From NCBI GenBank assembly GCA_012519125.1, contig JAAYQY010000132.1, positions 1-6,703 on the forward strand: a stretch of DNA of 6,703 nt, read 5' to 3'. The position numbers and the translations under genes were made by a program. The notes below the pieces were generated by a model that was not told the origin of the DNA, did not search any database, and worked only from the letters and a program-made list of their open reading frames with translations. Within the stretch, counting starts at the first letter, position 1. Every line of letters starts with the position of its first letter. The DNA comes from Spirochaetales bacterium (GTDB taxonomy: Bacteria > Spirochaetota > Spirochaetia > Sphaerochaetales > Sphaerochaetaceae). Below, piece after piece: positions 4,585 through 6,703 of the stretch.

Positions 4585-5367
4585 ATGACACAGCCCATCA
4601 TCCAAGTCGAGCATGCAACCGTCAGAAGGCAAGGAAAAGCCATCCTTGACGATGTTTCTTTCTCGGTGCACGGCAACGAGCATGTAGCCATTATCGGCCC
4701 GAACGGGGCTGGCAAGAGCACCCTGATGCAGGTAATCAGTGAGGAGATACACCCCCTGTACTCCCCGAAGACCCGCAGAATCCTCTTCGGCAGGGAGAAA
4801 TGGGAAGTGCTGCGTCTCAGACAACACATGGGCATTGTTTCCCAGAACCTCCAATACCTCTGCAACTCAAGCTATAAGAGCTGGGAAATTGCCATGTCCG
4901 GCTTCTTCAGTTCCATCGGACTGGACTTTCACCACCAGGTGACGGAGGAGCATCGGACCAAGGTAGAAGAGATCATGCGTCGTTTTGGAGTCTGGCACCT
5001 GAAAGACAAGCAGATGAACCGCCTCAGCAGCGGGGAGGCACGAAGAGTGCTGCTCTGCAGAGCCAGCATCCACGACCCAGAGGTCATGCTGCTTGATGAG
5101 GCGGTATCCAACCTCGATTTTCCCAGCAGACGTGAGTATCGACAAACCCTCCAGCAGCTCGACCAGGAGGGGAAAACCATCATCTTGGCAACCCATGAGC
5201 TAAGTGAAATCATTCCTGCCATCAACCGCATCGTGGTGATGCAAGGCGGCCGGATTGTTGCAGATGGACCCAAACAAGAGATCCTGAATGAGTCTCTTCT
5301 CTCCTTGGTGTACGGGACACAAGTCTATATTGATGAACGGGAAGGCCTCTACAGCGCATGGTGCTGA
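4585..5367 (+). CDS. Stand-alone ABC ATPase, COG1119 (ModF/YlmA)-like
   Basis: A 260-residue ATP-binding cassette protein. Walker A GPNGAGKST (38-46), Q-loop Q87 (GIVSQ), signature LSSGE (147-151), Walker B VMLLDE (167-172), D-loop SNLD (175-178) and H-loop H204 (LATHE) are all present, so it should bind and hydrolyse ATP. The region around FGREKWEVLRLRQHMGIVSQ (68-87) resembles the COG1119 group (E. coli ModF, Bacillus YlmA). These are often single cassettes with no known permease. No transmembrane or substrate-binding protein gene is adjacent here. DEA replaces the common DEP after Walker B. No membrane segments or signal peptide are seen. Its role cannot be told from sequence. Association with an unlinked permease, or a non-transport role, is equally possible. 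Expression is probably from the promoter at 4535-4563. Confidence 0.85.
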   Translation: MTQPIIQVEHATVRRQGKAILDDVSFSVHGNEHVAIIGPNGAGKSTLMQVISEEIHPLYSPKTRRILFGREKWEVLRLRQHMGIVSQNLQYLCNSSYKSWEIAMSGFFSSIGLDFHHQVTEEHRTKVEEIMRRFGVWHLKDKQMNRLSSGEARRVLLCRASIHDPEVMLLDEAVSNLDFPSRREYRQTLQQLDQEGKTIILATHELSEIIPAINRIVVMQGGRIVADGPKQEILNESLLSLVYGTQVYIDEREGLYSAWC

Positions 5368-5393
5368 AGCATTTCTTCCACGAAGGAAGCTTT
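5367..5393 (+). terminator. Weak hairpin after the ABC ATPase
   Basis: AAGC (5367-5370) and TTCC (5376-5379) pair with GGAA (5385-5388) and GCTT (5389-5392) across loop ACGAA, with a five-base bulge on the left. The tail TTTGTGT is only moderately U-rich. It may attenuate rather than end transcription. Confidence 0.35.
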
Positions 5394-5405
5394 GTGTAGT
5401 ATAGT
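5377..5405 (+). promoter_or_regulatory. Possible promoter of the flavodoxin-like gene
   Basis: TATAGT (5400-5405) is a good -10. At 17 bases upstream the -35 would be TCCACG (5377-5382), only three of six. The start would be near 5412, about 26 bases before the ATG, with GCGAGG (5425-5430) as ribosome-binding site. The same -10 hexamer is used by the other promoters proposed here. The promoter overlaps the preceding hairpin, as at 4535-4584. Confidence 0.35.
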
Positions 5406-5437
5406 TAAGACAAGAACAAAACAAGCGAGGTTACCAC

Positions 5438-6028
5438 ATGAAGCGTTGTTCCATCATCATTCACAGCGTCAGCGGCAACTGCTACATCATCGGATCCTAC
5501 CTCAAGGAACTGATGTCTGCACGAAATGTCGATGCCAGGCTATATCGGGTTGAAGACCCTGACTTGCACATCTGGGCAAACACCCAGGAAACAACCAATG
5601 ATTTCTATGAGGATATTCTTGCCCTGCCTATTGTAGGCACCTCGAATCTGCTCAAAAGCGATATGATCATCCTGGGAAGCCCGACACGATTCGGCAACAT
5701 CTCAGCGGAGATGAAGACATTTCTGGACACCACCCTTCCCTTGAGCAAGGACAAGAGCTTGGAAACCAAGTTCTTTGCCTGCTTCACCAGCTGTTCGAAT
5801 TCTACCTGTGAGGGTGCACATACCCTTACTGCAATGATTTATTGGGCCCAGTCGATGGGCATGCTGCATATCCCCTTCGGAGTCCATGATGAGCTCGATT
5901 ACTGTGACCAACCGGTCTCCGGAATTGTCCATCTGGCCGGCAAGGAGGGAGCCATCCGGCCCAGTGACCGGATGGGCAAAGAGATGGAGGCATACGCTGA
6001 CATTCTCAGTGCCTACATTCAGGAGTAA
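5438..6028 (+). CDS. Flavodoxin-fold protein, WrbA / NADPH-dependent FMN reductase-like
   Basis: A 196-residue cytoplasmic protein of the flavodoxin/WrbA group, which bind FMN and mostly pass electrons from NAD(P)H to quinones or other acceptors. The N-terminal strand and phosphate loop are IIIHSVSGNCYIIG (6-19), a variant of the usual S-x-T-G-N-T loop. GSPTRFGNISAEMKTFLD (80-97) is the flavin-contacting segment and matches WrbA-type proteins closely. FFACFTSCSNSTCEGAHTL (112-130) aligns with the second flavin loop, where WrbA usually has a glycine- and histidine-containing sequence. Here C115, C119 and C124 cluster instead. The length fits the family (about 190-210). The start is supported by GCGAGG seven bases upstream. 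It appears to be an independent unit ending in the hairpin at 6036. The natural acceptor is unknown. Confidence 0.8.
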   Translation: MKRCSIIIHSVSGNCYIIGSYLKELMSARNVDARLYRVEDPDLHIWANTQETTNDFYEDILALPIVGTSNLLKSDMIILGSPTRFGNISAEMKTFLDTTLPLSKDKSLETKFFACFTSCSNSTCEGAHTLTAMIYWAQSMGMLHIPFGVHDELDYCDQPVSGIVHLAGKEGAIRPSDRMGKEMEAYADILSAYIQE

Positions 6029-6035
6029 GTTGAAC

Positions 6036-6068
6036 AAGGGGAAGTGCGACGCACTTCCCCTTCTCTTT
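6036..6068. terminator. Terminator between convergent genes
   Basis: AAGGGGAAGTGC (6036-6047), loop GAC, GCACTTCCCCTT (6051-6062): a perfect 12-bp stem, then CTCTTT on the plus strand. It follows the flavodoxin stop by 7 bases and lies 6 bases beyond the stop of the minus-strand gene. It can serve both, although the minus-strand tail is less U-rich. Confidence 0.8.
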
Positions 6069-6073
6069 CCCCC

Positions 6074-6703
6074 CTACTTCTTGGAAAAGAAGTAGCGCAC
6101 TCGACCAAGCCAGCGTTCCCATTTGCCTTTGCCGTACCGTATCTTGTAATCAGAGGTAGCACTCTCGATGCTCACCTCCTCGCTTCCGCTCATATGTTTG
6201 AGATTATCCCAGTGGCGGACGATCCACATATACAGATCAGCTTCTGTATTGCCAGGGAAGGAGGAGAGCAACTTGGAGCGTCGGATCTCCTCGATAATCG
6301 GTTCATAGACATTCTTCAGCCATGAGGTCGCCCCTTCCTGGAAGCTGAGTTCCTCTTCCTTGCCCTCGTTGAGGTAGTACTTGTGCACCAAGATGTGGTT
6401 GACCATCTCTGGATACGACCCGGGGCTTGTGAAGACAATATCATCCATTGGAAGATACGTCGGTTGGTACTGATCCAGAAAACGCTGACGCTCGTACTCG
6501 ATGACGCGCTTACGAAGCTGCTTCATCGTAAGCCCAGCTTCGAGGGGAATCTGGCTATCCAACTCAACAACCTCAGCATCGATGAACTCAACACCTTGGG
6601 TCTTCGCAACGGAGACACGATGGTTCCCATCCCGGACAAAGTACCACTGCCCCAGCTTGTAGACTGAGATGGGAGGAAGGATGATGTACTCTTTCGTCGC
6701 CCA
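6074..6703 (-). CDS. ParB-like / DUF4032-like protein, 5' end outside the window
   Basis: The frame is open from the right edge to the TAG at 6076-6074, giving the last 209 residues. A TTG at 6562 could serve as a start, but translation upstream of it continues with clearly conserved sequence, so the true start lies beyond 6703. Near the visible N-terminus is YFVRDGNHRVSVAKTQGVEFIDAEV (21-45). DGNHR resembles the ParB/Srx-type (E/D)G-x-HR motif. Further on, TSWLKNVYEPIIEEIRRSKLL (126-146) and FPGNTEADLYMWI (149-161) resemble the C-terminal part of DUF4032-type proteins as I remember them. The C-terminus is basic (RYGKGKWERWLGRVRYFFSKK). No signal or membrane segment is seen. Its function is unknown: ParB-like domains of this kind occur in CTPases, nucleases and kinases. 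The gene converges on the flavodoxin gene and is not part of the sugar unit. Confidence 0.7.
   Translation of the reverse strand, partial: WATKEYIILPPISVYKLGQWYFVRDGNHRVSVAKTQGVEFIDAEVVELDSQIPLEAGLTMKQLRKRVIEYERQRFLDQYQPTYLPMDDIVFTSPGSYPEMVNHILVHKYYLNEGKEEELSFQEGATSWLKNVYEPIIEEIRRSKLLSSFPGNTEADLYMWIVRHWDNLKHMSGSEEVSIESATSDYKIRYGKGKWERWLGRVRYFFSKK

Noticed and set aside
6560..6562. TTG as the start of the ParB-like gene
   Set aside because: The same frame continues upstream to the edge with conserved-looking sequence (YFVRDGNHRVSVAK), so the gene is truncated by the window and does not start here.
6383..6667. Plus-strand open frame opposite the ParB-like gene
   Set aside because: It is antisense to the conserved DGNHR-containing sequence, and its translation shows no family features.
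1..6703. CRISPR array, insertion sequence, tRNA, prophage or defence system
   Set aside because: I found no regularly spaced repeats, transposase, terminal inverted repeats with target duplications, cloverleaf, or nuclease/toxin genes.

Overview
The window reads as a piece of a free-living bacterial chromosome of roughly balanced base composition. The gene content (a sucrose-phosphate synthase fused to a phosphatase, FadR-type regulators, a COG1119-type ATPase, a ParB-like/DUF4032-like protein) and the general look of the proteins suggest a spirochaete of the Sphaerochaeta type. This is an impression from protein resemblance only; no taxonomic marker (rRNA, tRNA) lies in the window. I see no insertion sequence, CRISPR array, phage gene or tRNA.

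Layout. Positions 1-521 are a long non-coding region. It holds a strong minus-strand promoter (44-73) and a minus-strand Shine-Dalgarno at the very edge (1-6), so a divergent gene almost certainly starts just left of the window. The rest of this region is AT-rich and contains several inverted repeats in front of the first regulator. Then follow, all on the plus strand: a GntR/FadR-type regulator (522-1265) ending in a hairpin terminator; a 713-residue sucrose-phosphate synthase with a C-terminal HAD phosphatase domain (1363-3504) ending in a very strong terminator; a second GntR/FadR-type regulator, paralogous to the first (3769-4521); a stand-alone ABC ATPase (4585-5367); and a flavodoxin/WrbA-like protein (5438-6028). 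A 12-bp hairpin (6036-6068) separates these from a minus-strand ParB-like gene (6074-6703) whose 5' end is cut by the right edge.

How it works together. The most coherent unit is regulator-synthase-regulator (522-4521). A bifunctional enzyme that could make sucrose-6-phosphate and dephosphorylate it sits between two related transcription factors. The most natural inference is that one or both control the synthase, their own genes and possibly the divergent gene to the left, with sucrose or a related sugar serving as osmolyte or reserve. Each gene nevertheless appears to be a separate transcription unit: terminators or hairpins lie in most gaps, and a TATAGT-type -10 box recurs before the second regulator, the ATPase, the flavodoxin and the off-window divergent gene. 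The most unusual local structure is at 4535-4584, where a good extended -10 promoter sits inside the terminator hairpin of the second regulator and the ATPase ribosome-binding site forms part of its 3' arm. I see no evidence of a defence system or of a wholly new class of element.
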